In this document: positions 17,999 through 26,577 of the stretch, piece after piece
How the letters are laid out: every line of letters begins with the position of its first letter
Position numbering within the stretch: position 1 is the first letter of the stretch
From: Candidatus Poribacteria bacterium WGA-3G
GTDB taxonomy: Bacteria > Poribacteria > WGA-4E > WGA-3G
Direction: 5' to 3'
DNA length: 64,000 bases
Assembly (NCBI GenBank): GCA_000406005.1
Contig: ASZN01000005.1
Location: 121,776 to 185,775, forward strand
Notes under the pieces: model-generated
What the model was told of the DNA's origin: nothing
Seen by the model: the letters and a program-made list of their open reading frames with translations, nothing else
Database searches by the model: none
Position numbers and translations under genes: made by a program

Positions 17999-18736
17999 AT
18001 GGACAAAGAAAACCAAAACGAGCCAAGCACAGTTGATGAAATACTCCGAAAAATAGAAGAAAAATCGGACACTGGGGCCTATCTCTACCGCGGTGAACCT
18101 GAACGCCATGAGGAAGAGCCTTATTTGGGTAAAGTTTCTTCAAACTTCTATCGCGAGTTTTTGAAGGACGACGACTTTGATGTCTCGGCAGAATACTTTG
18201 ATATAGAGGCATTCCAAGAAGTAATGTTGACCTCAGCTAATAAGTTTTCGCGTAAACCGATTAGCGAACTTGAACGCTTATCCGAAATTCAACACTACGG
18301 TGGGAAAACAAACCTTATTGATTTCACGACAGATTATCTTATTGCGCTCTTCATGGCTTGTGATGGTTCCCGTGGTGAAGATGGCAGGCTTATATTACAA
18401 AAAAAGGAACAGATAAATCCATACATTCAAGAATCGTATGAGCCAGTAAATCGTGTTATTGCCCAGAAGAGCGTGTTTGTTCGACATCCAGAGGGTTTTA
18501 TTGAACCCAGCGAGGACGATATTATCAATATTCCGGCTGATCTCAAGCACCCTATATTAATACACCTGCGAAATTCCCACGGTATATCTGTTGAAACTAT
18601 TTACAACGATATCCATGGCTTTATCAAAGATCAGACCATCCACATGGAAGTCTACATGGCGATTTACAAAGGTTTAATCCATGAACAAAAAGGGGATGTA
18701 GAGAATGGTAACTCCAACACAGATGACGCATTATGA
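17999..18736 (+). CDS. FRG-domain protein
   Basis: A 245-residue protein with the FRG domain, named for its F/Y-R-G motif. Seen: AYLYRGEPERHEEEPYL, then LERLSEIQHYGGKTNLIDFT and TDYLIALFMACDGSRGEDGR, which match the domain's central motifs. The biochemical function of FRG is unknown; it is frequent in proteins with mobile or defence-like contexts. AAAGGA precedes ATG 17999. Its end (GLIHEQKGDVENGNS) reads like the lead-in to a TPR array and overlaps the next gene by 32 nt in another frame, so the two may once have been one FRG-TPR protein. Confidence 0.8.
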   Translation: MDKENQNEPSTVDEILRKIEEKSDTGAYLYRGEPERHEEEPYLGKVSSNFYREFLKDDDFDVSAEYFDIEAFQEVMLTSANKFSRKPISELERLSEIQHYGGKTNLIDFTTDYLIALFMACDGSRGEDGRLILQKKEQINPYIQESYEPVNRVIAQKSVFVRHPEGFIEPSEDDIINIPADLKHPILIHLRNSHGISVETIYNDIHGFIKDQTIHMEVYMAIYKGLIHEQKGDVENGNSNTDDAL

Positions 18737-20345
18737 AGAAGCCGTCAAGCATTATAGTAGAGCTGTTGAAATGCGACCAAACTTTGCCTTACCGTACATC
18801 TATCGCGGTGATATTTATCGTAAGATGGGCAAGTTTGATTTTGCTATTAACGACTATACGGAAGCCATTTTCTGGACTCGTCAACCGGCAAGGGCTTATC
18901 ACGGTCGCGGTATGGCGCATGGTGCTAAAGGTGAGGTTGACAAAGCAATTGATGACTTTACGAAGGCAATCCAATACGAACCGGACTACGCCGAAGCGTA
19001 TTACCATCGCGCTCATGCTTATGTTAGCAAAGACGAGTTTGATCGTGCCATTGAAGATTGCGATAAGGCGATACAACTTAATCCCGATGCTGCTGATGCC
19101 TACTTAATTCGCGGTAATGCTTATAGCAGCAAAGATGAGGTTGACTTTGCCATTATGGACTATAGCAAAGCGATACGACTCAAGCCTGATGCTAACGCCT
19201 ATGCCGCTCGGGGGAACGCTTATAGCAGTAAAGGTGGAGTGGATAGTGCTATTGCAGACTATACAAAAGCATTAGAACTGAAACCAAATTATATTGAAGT
19301 CTATTTAATTCGAGGGGGCACGTACGTACTTAAGCAAGATTATGATGCTGCTATTGCAGACTATCAAAAAGTGATAGAACTTAGACCTGATGCTGCTGAT
19401 CCTTATATTACTCGCGCTATGGCTTATAGTCTCAAAGGCAATTTTGATGCTGCTATTACAGATTGTAATGACGCAATAAAACGTAATCCGAATGCGGCGG
19501 ATGCATATCTCATTCTCGGCATGGCTTTCAGCAACAAAGGCGAGGTGGATTCGGCTATCACAAATTATACCAAGGCGATAGAATTGCAACCCAATTACCC
19601 CAATGCCTATTATGAACGAGGCAATGCGTACAGTAGTAAAGGCGAATTCGACAATGCCATAATTGACTATACGGAAGTAATTCGACATGTTCCAAATCAT
19701 GCCGAATGCTATTTTAATCGTGGTATCGCTTATAGTGCAAAAAGCGAATTTGATAATGCTATTATGGACTATAACATGGTCCTCAAGTTTCAACCCGATC
19801 ATATTCCATCCTATGTCAATCGTGGCAATATTTATGGGACCAAGGGTGAGTTTGATTTAGCTATCGCCGATCATACAATGGTGATACAACTTAACCCATT
19901 GTTAGAGATATCGTATTATAATCGTGGTAACGTTTATGCGAATAAAGGGAACTTTAATATGGCTCTCGTAGATTTTAATACGACAATACAACTCAACCCT
20001 CGTTATGCAAAGGCTTATTATGGTCGCGCTAAGGTGTGGTTGCACCAACAGGAGTGGGAGAAAGCGAAAGCTGATTTAACTGATGCTAAGGACTTGAATT
20101 TGGACATTGTTGTTTTATTTCTTAACGATTATCACAGCGTTCCAAATTTTGAAAGGCAGATTGGTGTTAAAGTACCTGATGATATCGCTCTCTTATTGAT
20201 GCAAAAAGAAGAAAAAACTCGAACCCAGTCCGTGGAGGAAAATCTACTTGGTCCCTCAAGCGAAGTTGATCGTCGCTCGTTTGAAGAAATCGCGGAGATG
20301 CGGGCGCAGCAAGCAAGATCAAACTTAAATTTTATCCATATCTAA
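18705..20345 (+). CDS. TPR-array protein
   Basis: A 546-residue protein made almost wholly of about a dozen 34-residue tetratricopeptide repeats (units such as AYYHRAHAYVSKDEFDRAIE and the D-K-A-I-x-L-x-P ending), a scaffold for protein-protein contacts. The C-terminal ~90 residues (FERQIGVKVPDDIALLLMQ onward) leave the repeat and align with the end of the second TPR protein at 23563-24852. The ATG lies inside the FRG gene and has no good ribosome site; ATG 18723 is an alternative. Either translational coupling or a frameshift split from FRG explains this. Confidence 0.8.
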   Translation: MVTPTQMTHYEEAVKHYSRAVEMRPNFALPYIYRGDIYRKMGKFDFAINDYTEAIFWTRQPARAYHGRGMAHGAKGEVDKAIDDFTKAIQYEPDYAEAYYHRAHAYVSKDEFDRAIEDCDKAIQLNPDAADAYLIRGNAYSSKDEVDFAIMDYSKAIRLKPDANAYAARGNAYSSKGGVDSAIADYTKALELKPNYIEVYLIRGGTYVLKQDYDAAIADYQKVIELRPDAADPYITRAMAYSLKGNFDAAITDCNDAIKRNPNAADAYLILGMAFSNKGEVDSAITNYTKAIELQPNYPNAYYERGNAYSSKGEFDNAIIDYTEVIRHVPNHAECYFNRGIAYSAKSEFDNAIMDYNMVLKFQPDHIPSYVNRGNIYGTKGEFDLAIADHTMVIQLNPLLEISYYNRGNVYANKGNFNMALVDFNTTIQLNPRYAKAYYGRAKVWLHQQEWEKAKADLTDAKDLNLDIVVLFLNDYHSVPNFERQIGVKVPDDIALLLMQKEEKTRTQSVEENLLGPSSEVDRRSFEEIAEMRAQQARSNLNFIHI

Positions 20346-20442
20346 TCTGTTCTATCTCCGAGGTGAAACGGCTCTTCGCGTAATCACTGATTAACTTCAA
20401 AGCAACTTGATTCTGGATTCATTAAAATCGTGAACAAACACC

Positions 20443-21864
20443 ATGTTCTCAAAACAACAACCCAATCTCCTCATCATCATGTCCGATGAACACGCGCCGA
20501 TGTACAGCGGTCCCTACGGACACCCGCTTGTCCAAACGCCGCACATGGACAGACTCGCTGAAGACGGTATCACCTTTAACAACGCTTACTGCAATTCACC
20601 GCTCTGTATGCCGTCTCGGATGTCGTTTATGACAGGTCGGTATATCCATAAAATCGGTGCGTGGGACAACGCTGCACCGTTGCGCCCAGATGCGGTCACA
20701 TGGGCACACAGTCTGCGCGCCGCAGGTTACGATGTCGTGCTCTCTGGAAAACAGCATTTCGGTGGGATGGATCAACGCCACGGATTCCGGACGCAACTCG
20801 CTCGCGATCTGCACGCAGAACGACAACACGGACTTACGGATTGGGATAACGGCACACCACCAGCAAAGCGTCCATGGCAAGGACTGGTACAGGCACACCC
20901 GGGAACAACTGAGGAAATCGAAGTCGATGACCTTGCAGAAGCGGAGGCTCTAACGTATCTCCGAGATCCCGCTCGGAAAGAACAACCGTGGGCACTCAAT
21001 GTTTCGTTTATCGCACCGCATTTCCCGCTCGTCGTGCCACAACGGTTTTGGGACCTCTATCCACTTGAAGAAATTGATCTACCAGATATTCCAGATGGAC
21101 ACCTTGAGAACCAGCATCCTGTCTATCAACGGATGCGGCGCATGTTCGGTTGTGTTGACTTTCCAGAGGAACTCGTCCGCCGTGGACGTGCCGGTTATTA
21201 CGGGTTGATTACCTACCTTGATGAAAAGATTGGCAACCTGTTCAAAACGCTTGAGGCGACCGGACAGTTGGAGAATACCGTTATCATCCACACCAGCGAC
21301 CACGGTGAGATGAACGGCGAACACGGTATGTGGCGGAAATCAAATTTCTATGAGGCATCTGCGCGTGTTCCGCTACAGATCATGTTCCCTGATAGGCTAT
21401 CCGCTGGCACACGTATTGATGAAGTAGTCTCACTCGTGGATCTAACGGCGACGCTTGTTGATGTTGCCGGAGCAGATTCATTAAGTCAGTTGGATGGAGA
21501 TAGCCTATTGCCTTTGATACAAGGCACAGCAAGCGACTGGAAAGATTTCGCTTTCTCCGAATACCTCGCACACGGCGTTCAACGACCGATGGCGATGCTA
21601 CGGAAGGGACAATATAAATTCAACTATAGCCTCGGCGACCCACCGGAACTTTACGACATCGCCGAGGATCCGGGTGAATTTCGGAATCTTGCCAATCTTG
21701 CCAATGACGAGGCATATCAAACGATTTGCCGAGAACTTGAGGCAGAACTGTTGGCAGACTGGGATCCTGTTGAAATCGAAAAAGAGGTTCGCACAAGCCA
21801 AAAAGCCCGTATTCTGATTGATCAGGTCACTGGTGGACAATGGCGAAAGCCTCCCAATCCGTAG
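20443..21864 (+). CDS. Type I sulfatase
   Basis: A 473-residue sulfatase. Metal-binding Asp in QPNLLIIMSDEHAPMY, formylglycine signature NSPLCMPSRMSFMTGRY (CxPSR), SGKQHFGGMDQRHGF, and a second metal site HTSDHGEMNGEHGMWRK. It resembles choline-sulfatase-like and N-sulfoglucosamine-sulfohydrolase-like branches. No signal peptide. It sits on the plus strand directly before another sulfatase with a different signature (CAPYR), so the two are diverged paralogues rather than a recent duplication. Substrate unknown; sulfated glycans are likely for marine or sponge-associated bacteria. Confidence 0.92.
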   Translation: MFSKQQPNLLIIMSDEHAPMYSGPYGHPLVQTPHMDRLAEDGITFNNAYCNSPLCMPSRMSFMTGRYIHKIGAWDNAAPLRPDAVTWAHSLRAAGYDVVLSGKQHFGGMDQRHGFRTQLARDLHAERQHGLTDWDNGTPPAKRPWQGLVQAHPGTTEEIEVDDLAEAEALTYLRDPARKEQPWALNVSFIAPHFPLVVPQRFWDLYPLEEIDLPDIPDGHLENQHPVYQRMRRMFGCVDFPEELVRRGRAGYYGLITYLDEKIGNLFKTLEATGQLENTVIIHTSDHGEMNGEHGMWRKSNFYEASARVPLQIMFPDRLSAGTRIDEVVSLVDLTATLVDVAGADSLSQLDGDSLLPLIQGTASDWKDFAFSEYLAHGVQRPMAMLRKGQYKFNYSLGDPPELYDIAEDPGEFRNLANLANDEAYQTICRELEAELLADWDPVEIEKEVRTSQKARILIDQVTGGQWRKPPNP

Positions 21865-21902
21865 TCAACCCCTGCCGAAAGCAGTACGTGACTTACCGGG
21901 TT

Positions 21903-21931
21903 TTGACTTGAAGGATCTACTGGAATATGCT
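21903..21931 (+). promoter_or_regulatory. Sigma-70-type promoter for the third sulfatase
   Basis: TTGACT (21903-21908), 17-nt spacer, TATGCT (21926-21931), about 50 nt before the sulfatase start. Confidence 0.6.
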
Positions 21932-21979
21932 ATATTGTAGGCATCATAATCGAAATAATTCTTGTGTTGGAGTATGTTG

Positions 21980-23401
21980 ATGTCTCGTTCAATCGAAAAA
22001 CGTCCCAATCTCGTCTATGTTTTCGCGGATCAACTCCGTTACCAGTCGTGTGGCTATGCGGGGGATGCCCACGCGCACACGCCTCACATTGACCAACTTG
22101 CGACAGAGGGTGTGGATTTCTGCAACGCTGTCTCTGGCAGCCCGATGTGTGCACCGTATCGTGCTTCTCTCTTCACCGGTAAATACGCCAGTAGTACCGG
22201 CATGGCGATTAATGAACTCCGCATGAATCCCAATCACGACTGCTTCGGACATGTGCTGCATCGCAATGGCTACCAGACGAGTTACATCGGAAAATGGCAC
22301 CTGTGGGCAAATCAATTGGGGAGACACAACGATCCCCAAAATTCCTATATCCCACCGGGACAGCATCGGCTCGGTTTCGATGGTGAATGGGCGGCGTACA
22401 ATTTTCATCATCTCTATTATGATACATATTATCACAAAGATTCGCCTGAGAAAATCGTGCTTCCCGGCTACGAACCTGACGGACAGACCGATATGGCGAT
22501 TGATTATCTGCAACGGGCATCGACAGCAGACGACCCGTTCGCGCTTTTCCTCTCAATCGGGACACCGCACGATCCGTGGACACAGGACAACGTACCATCT
22601 GCTGATTATGAGATGTTCCGAGACATCGACTTCCCGTTACCGCCCAACTATCGCGATGAAAACGATCCTTACGGCGATACATGGGCAATTATGTCCCCTA
22701 AACAAAGGGCTCAGATACCTGAATGGATGCGCGTCTACTACGCAATGACAACCAATCTGGATCGGAATATCGGACGGTTGCTACGAGCTGTTGACGACTT
22801 CGGATTGCGTGACGATACAATCTTTGTTTTCACCTCTGATCACGGTGAAATGTTTGGTGCCCAAGGTCGCCGCGCGAAAAACATATTTTATGAGGAGGCG
22901 GTGCGTGTGCCATTTCTCGTCCGGTGGCAAGATCAAATTCCGACAGGACACGTCTCGGATGCATGCTTGAATACACCTGACATCATGCCGACGCTGCTAT
23001 CAATGCTAAATCTGCCGATTCCAGACGACGTTGAAGGCACTGATTTAAGCAAGACTGCGTTCAACCAATCTACCGATGAACCGGATGCAGCGTTCATGCA
23101 AGGGATGGGGTGTACGGCGAAATGGGAAGACGGTTATGAGTGGCGAGCACTTAGAACAAAACGGTATACCTACGCTGTCCACCGTCCAGATCGGAGTGAG
23201 AAACTTTTCGATAACATCGCCGATCCGTTCCAAACCCAAAACCTGATTGACGCACCCGAAGTCGCTGAACTTCGAGAACAGTTCCGAGCAATGTTAAAGC
23301 ACCGCATGGATACGCTCAACGATACCTTTGAGGCGTGTACATGGTATCGCGACAATTGGACCGAAGATCGGATTATCCTGCGTACGGCGACGTTAACCTA
23401 A
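21980..23401 (+). CDS. Type I sulfatase
   Basis: A sulfatase of about 473 residues. Seen: metal-site Asp in RPNLVYVFADQLRYQS, signature SGSPMCAPYRASLFTGKYAS (CxPxR), YIGKWHLWANQ, and FVFTSDHGEMFGAQGRRAKN. FADQLR suits the arylsulfatase/iduronate-2-sulfatase-like branch. I chose ATG 980 of this kilobase (21980) because GGAG (21969-21972) lies 7 nt upstream; TTG 21962 and ATG 21974 are less suited. It needs an anaerobic or FGE-type maturase that is not in this window. It has its own promoter at 21903-21931. Confidence 0.92.
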   Translation: MSRSIEKRPNLVYVFADQLRYQSCGYAGDAHAHTPHIDQLATEGVDFCNAVSGSPMCAPYRASLFTGKYASSTGMAINELRMNPNHDCFGHVLHRNGYQTSYIGKWHLWANQLGRHNDPQNSYIPPGQHRLGFDGEWAAYNFHHLYYDTYYHKDSPEKIVLPGYEPDGQTDMAIDYLQRASTADDPFALFLSIGTPHDPWTQDNVPSADYEMFRDIDFPLPPNYRDENDPYGDTWAIMSPKQRAQIPEWMRVYYAMTTNLDRNIGRLLRAVDDFGLRDDTIFVFTSDHGEMFGAQGRRAKNIFYEEAVRVPFLVRWQDQIPTGHVSDACLNTPDIMPTLLSMLNLPIPDDVEGTDLSKTAFNQSTDEPDAAFMQGMGCTAKWEDGYEWRALRTKRYTYAVHRPDRSEKLFDNIADPFQTQNLIDAPEVAELREQFRAMLKHRMDTLNDTFEACTWYRDNWTEDRIILRTATLT

Positions 23402-23562
23402 AAAGTAGCAGGCACACACCGTATGTTGTATTGTTATAGGGAAACCTACCATTTCAAAGACAGGTTCGGGATCTGGAGATCACTCCTACATTCCGTTGAA
23501 ATTAGGGTGTATTGTATGTTATCATTACCTTCGAGAAACTTGTCCTATGGAGGAGAAAAGTT

Positions 23563-24852
23563 ATGCCCGAACTGATTCAAGGTTCAGCAGATACCCATTA
23601 CAACAGCGATTTTGTTGACCCGAAAGGCGAAGGTGCTGTGTCGATCCATAACACCCGTGGCATTGCTCACCTCAAAAACGGCGAGTACGATCATGCCATT
23701 GCAGACTTTACCAAAGCGATAGAACACAATCCAGAAGATGTCTTTGCCTGTACGAATCGCGGTGTAGCTTACTACTACAAAGGCAGGTTTTATCGCGCAG
23801 TTGATGACTTTAGCAAGACAATAAGTCTCACGCCGGACGATCCATTTGCCTACTATGGTCGCGGGATGGCTTACCGCAGCTTGCTGGTTTTTGAGAAAAC
23901 CATCCAAGACTTTAGCACGGCGATACGTCTCAATCCCGAAGCGGCTGCTGATGCCTATAAGGAGCGCGGTGTAACCTACCACAGCAAAGGTGATATAAAC
24001 AAAGCAATTGAAGACTATAACGCTGCGATAGCACTGGATCCAGGGTTGGCAGAAGCTTGGACAGAACGCGGTAAAGCTTACCGTGATAAAGGTGAGATTG
24101 ACAAGGCAATTAAAAATTACAACAAGGCGATTGAACTCAAACCAGAACTCGCTGAGCCTTATACCTGCCGCGGACTCATCTACAACGAGCAGGACGAGTT
24201 AGACAAAGCGATCGCAGATCATAGTAAGGCAATCGCCTGCAACCGAGAATTTGCTGAAGCCTACGTCAATCGAGGGCAGGCTTATTACGCCAAAAACGAA
24301 TTAGACAAAGCGATCGCAGATTATGACAAAGCGACTCAACTCAACCCAGAACTTGTGGAGGCATACACGCATCGAGGCAATACCTACCGCGTCAAAGCCG
24401 AGTTAGACAAGGCGATTGCGGATTATACCGAGGCACTAAAACTCAGACCAAAGATTGCTGAATTCTATTACACACGGGGTGAGGCTTGGTTGCTTGCGAA
24501 AGGTTGGGAAGAGGCGAAGACCGACCTGACAGCTGCACTCCTACAAGACGTAGATGTCGCCGCTGCGTTTCACAATACCCACGGGAGCATCGCTGCCTTT
24601 GAGGAGAAGATAGGGAGTCGTTTGCCGAAAGAGATTGTAGTATTATTGACACCACGGAGCGGGTCTCCGTTTGAAATTGATAAAGATGCGCGAATCGCGT
24701 TGGGAATGAAGTACTACGGAAACGACGAACTTAGCAGCGGACTCGCTGCGCGCCTTGCAGGCGTGCCACGTGTTGAATTTATATTTCTAATGGGGGATTA
24801 TGGACTTTCACCGTTTGGTGACGAGGAAGAGTACGCCAAGAGTGGATTTTAA
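23563..24852 (+). CDS. TPR protein with C-terminal UPF0175-type antitoxin domain
   Basis: A 429-residue protein. Residues ~25-330 are about nine TPR units (KGDINKAIEDYNAAIALDPG and similar). A short FEEKIGSRLPKEIVVLLT segment, shared with the TPR protein at 18705, is followed by ~55 residues typical of UPF0175 antitoxins: IALGMKYYGNDELSSGLAAR, LAGVPRVEFIFLMGDYGLSP. UPF0175 proteins normally stand alone at ~80-90 residues and pair with DUF3368 PIN toxins, and exactly such a toxin follows 3 nt later. GGAGGAG precedes ATG 23563. A fused TPR-antitoxin is unusual. Confidence 0.78.
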   Translation: MPELIQGSADTHYNSDFVDPKGEGAVSIHNTRGIAHLKNGEYDHAIADFTKAIEHNPEDVFACTNRGVAYYYKGRFYRAVDDFSKTISLTPDDPFAYYGRGMAYRSLLVFEKTIQDFSTAIRLNPEAAADAYKERGVTYHSKGDINKAIEDYNAAIALDPGLAEAWTERGKAYRDKGEIDKAIKNYNKAIELKPELAEPYTCRGLIYNEQDELDKAIADHSKAIACNREFAEAYVNRGQAYYAKNELDKAIADYDKATQLNPELVEAYTHRGNTYRVKAELDKAIADYTEALKLRPKIAEFYYTRGEAWLLAKGWEEAKTDLTAALLQDVDVAAAFHNTHGSIAAFEEKIGSRLPKEIVVLLTPRSGSPFEIDKDARIALGMKYYGNDELSSGLAARLAGVPRVEFIFLMGDYGLSPFGDEEEYAKSGF

Positions 24853-24855
24853 AGA

Positions 24856-25347
24856 ATGCCAATACAGCCGGTTATTAGCAATACGAGTCCGCTTATTGGA
24901 CTCTTTGGGATCAACAGTTTTTCCTTCTTACGAGATCTCTACACAGAGGTATGGATTCCACGAGAGGTTGAAAAGGAATTTCTAGCGATAAATGAAGCAA
25001 TTCACAGGGAAGCACTCCAGAGTGCACCGTGGATTAAAGTCGTAGATCTGACGAATCCGCAAAGTGCTGCAGCTTATCAAGGTATTGATTCTGGCGAAGC
25101 GGAAGTGTTCGCGCTTGCAGCTGAACATGATGCCCGTCTCGTTCTTCTTGATGAAAATAAAGGAAGACGGAAGGCCAAGGAAATTGGATTAATCACTAAA
25201 GGAACGGTAGGCATTTTGCTTAGGGCAAAGGAAGAAGGCTTAATTGATGTCATCGAGCCGCTTTTAATGCAGTTGCGAGATAACGGGATGCACCTGAGTG
25301 AATCGCTCATCAATAACGCCCTACAAGATGCGGATGAAGCAGATTAG
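24856..25347 (+). CDS. DUF3368/VapC-like PIN-domain toxin
   Basis: A 163-residue PIN-fold protein, a family of metal-dependent RNases serving as toxins of toxin-antitoxin modules. Seen: VISNTSPLIGLFGIN at the N-terminus (the DUF3368 form, with Asn where VapC usually has Asp), an acidic pair in IDSGEAEVFALAAEHDA, and LVLLDENKGRRKAKEIG, then TKGTVGILLRAKEEG. It starts 3 nt after the TPR-UPF0175 gene and is surely co-translated. Target RNA unknown. Confidence 0.87.
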   Translation: MPIQPVISNTSPLIGLFGINSFSFLRDLYTEVWIPREVEKEFLAINEAIHREALQSAPWIKVVDLTNPQSAAAYQGIDSGEAEVFALAAEHDARLVLLDENKGRRKAKEIGLITKGTVGILLRAKEEGLIDVIEPLLMQLRDNGMHLSESLINNALQDADEAD

Positions 25348-25450
25348 CAGACGGGCTTACAAAGCACACTCACAGTGTATGGCAGTGACAGGATAAATTG
25401 GTTACCACTCATAAACTGTTTGACAATTGATCGTGCAAAGAGGTAAACCC

Positions 25451-26560
25451 ATGGATAAAAAATACCGTATTCAGAACGTTGAGACGATACCGAGTCCGTC
25501 CCTTGTTGTCTATCTCGCGCAGGTTCAGCAGAACATTGAACATGCAATCGCTACTGTTAATGGGGATGTCTCGAAACTCAGACCGCACGCCAAAACGCAT
25601 AAAACAGCCGAGATTATCGTTATGGAACGCGATGCCGGTATCCTGAAACATAAGTGCGCTACGCTACGCGAAGCGGAGATGTTAGCACAGAACGGTATTC
25701 AGGATATTCTAATCGCCTATCAGATGGTGGGTCCGAATATCGGTCGTTTTGTTTCGCTACAGCGGCGATATCCTGATGCGGATTTCAAGGTTATCGTTGA
25801 TCACACGGAGGCAGTGACAGCACTCTCGGCGGAAGTGGCGAAGTTCGGCTTAACAGTCAAAGTCATGTTAGATTTAGACGTAGGGATGAACCGTACGGGA
25901 ATACCGGTCGGTGACGCTGCTGTGGATGTCTATGCACAGATGGAAGCAGCAGACGGGTTGCAACCGTGGGGATTGCACGTCTACGATGGACACATCCACG
26001 ATGAAGATGTCGCCGAACGGAAAGCAGCCTGCAACAAAAGTCTCGCAGAGGTTGCGGAGATGAAAGGTAAACTTGTTGCCAAAGGTCTTGACGTGCCGTT
26101 GGTGGTGATGGGCGGCACACCGACATTTCCGATGTATGCCGAGACACCAGGTGTAGAAGCATCACCGGGGACATTCGTTTTCCACGACCACGGCTATACG
26201 ACCCACTTTCCCGACCTCGGTTTCACGCCTGCAGCACTGCTCCTGAGTCGTGTCATCAGTATCCCTACACCGCATCGGATTACGCTTGATTTGGGGCATA
26301 AAGCCATCGCCGCGGATCCCGCTGGGGACCGAGGGGTCGTCCTGAATATTGAAGATGCTGAAGTGGACATGCAACACGAGGAGCATTGGGCAATTAACGT
26401 CCCTGACAGTACACCGATGCACATTGGACAAGAAATTTACGTCTGTCCAACGCATATCTGTCCGTGTGTCGCGTTGCACCCGTTTTACTATGTCGTGGAT
26501 ACTGATGGGTATTGTCGGGGCACATGGGAGGTCATAGCACGCAATCGGACTGCTGCCTGA
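25451..26560 (+). CDS. D-threonine aldolase / D-serine dehydratase-like PLP enzyme
   Basis: A 369-residue fold-type III PLP enzyme. The cofactor Lys is in KLRPHAKTHKTAEI; the barrel continues with MLDLDVGMNRTGIP and GLHVYDGHIHDED. The C-terminal domain has the zinc-binding His/Cys pair in VCPTHICPCVALHP, typical of the D-serine dehydratase-like domain. It would cleave D-beta-hydroxy amino acids such as D-threonine to glycine plus aldehyde or dehydrate D-serine; the exact reaction is not decidable here. AAGAGG precedes ATG 25451; eight codons upstream are not supported. Convergent with the DUF6785-like gene. Confidence 0.85.
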   Translation: MDKKYRIQNVETIPSPSLVVYLAQVQQNIEHAIATVNGDVSKLRPHAKTHKTAEIIVMERDAGILKHKCATLREAEMLAQNGIQDILIAYQMVGPNIGRFVSLQRRYPDADFKVIVDHTEAVTALSAEVAKFGLTVKVMLDLDVGMNRTGIPVGDAAVDVYAQMEAADGLQPWGLHVYDGHIHDEDVAERKAACNKSLAEVAEMKGKLVAKGLDVPLVVMGGTPTFPMYAETPGVEASPGTFVFHDHGYTTHFPDLGFTPAALLLSRVISIPTPHRITLDLGHKAIAADPAGDRGVVLNIEDAEVDMQHEEHWAINVPDSTPMHIGQEIYVCPTHICPCVALHPFYYVVDTDGYCRGTWEVIARNRTAA

Positions 26561-26577
26561 CTTGTGAAACGTGATGA

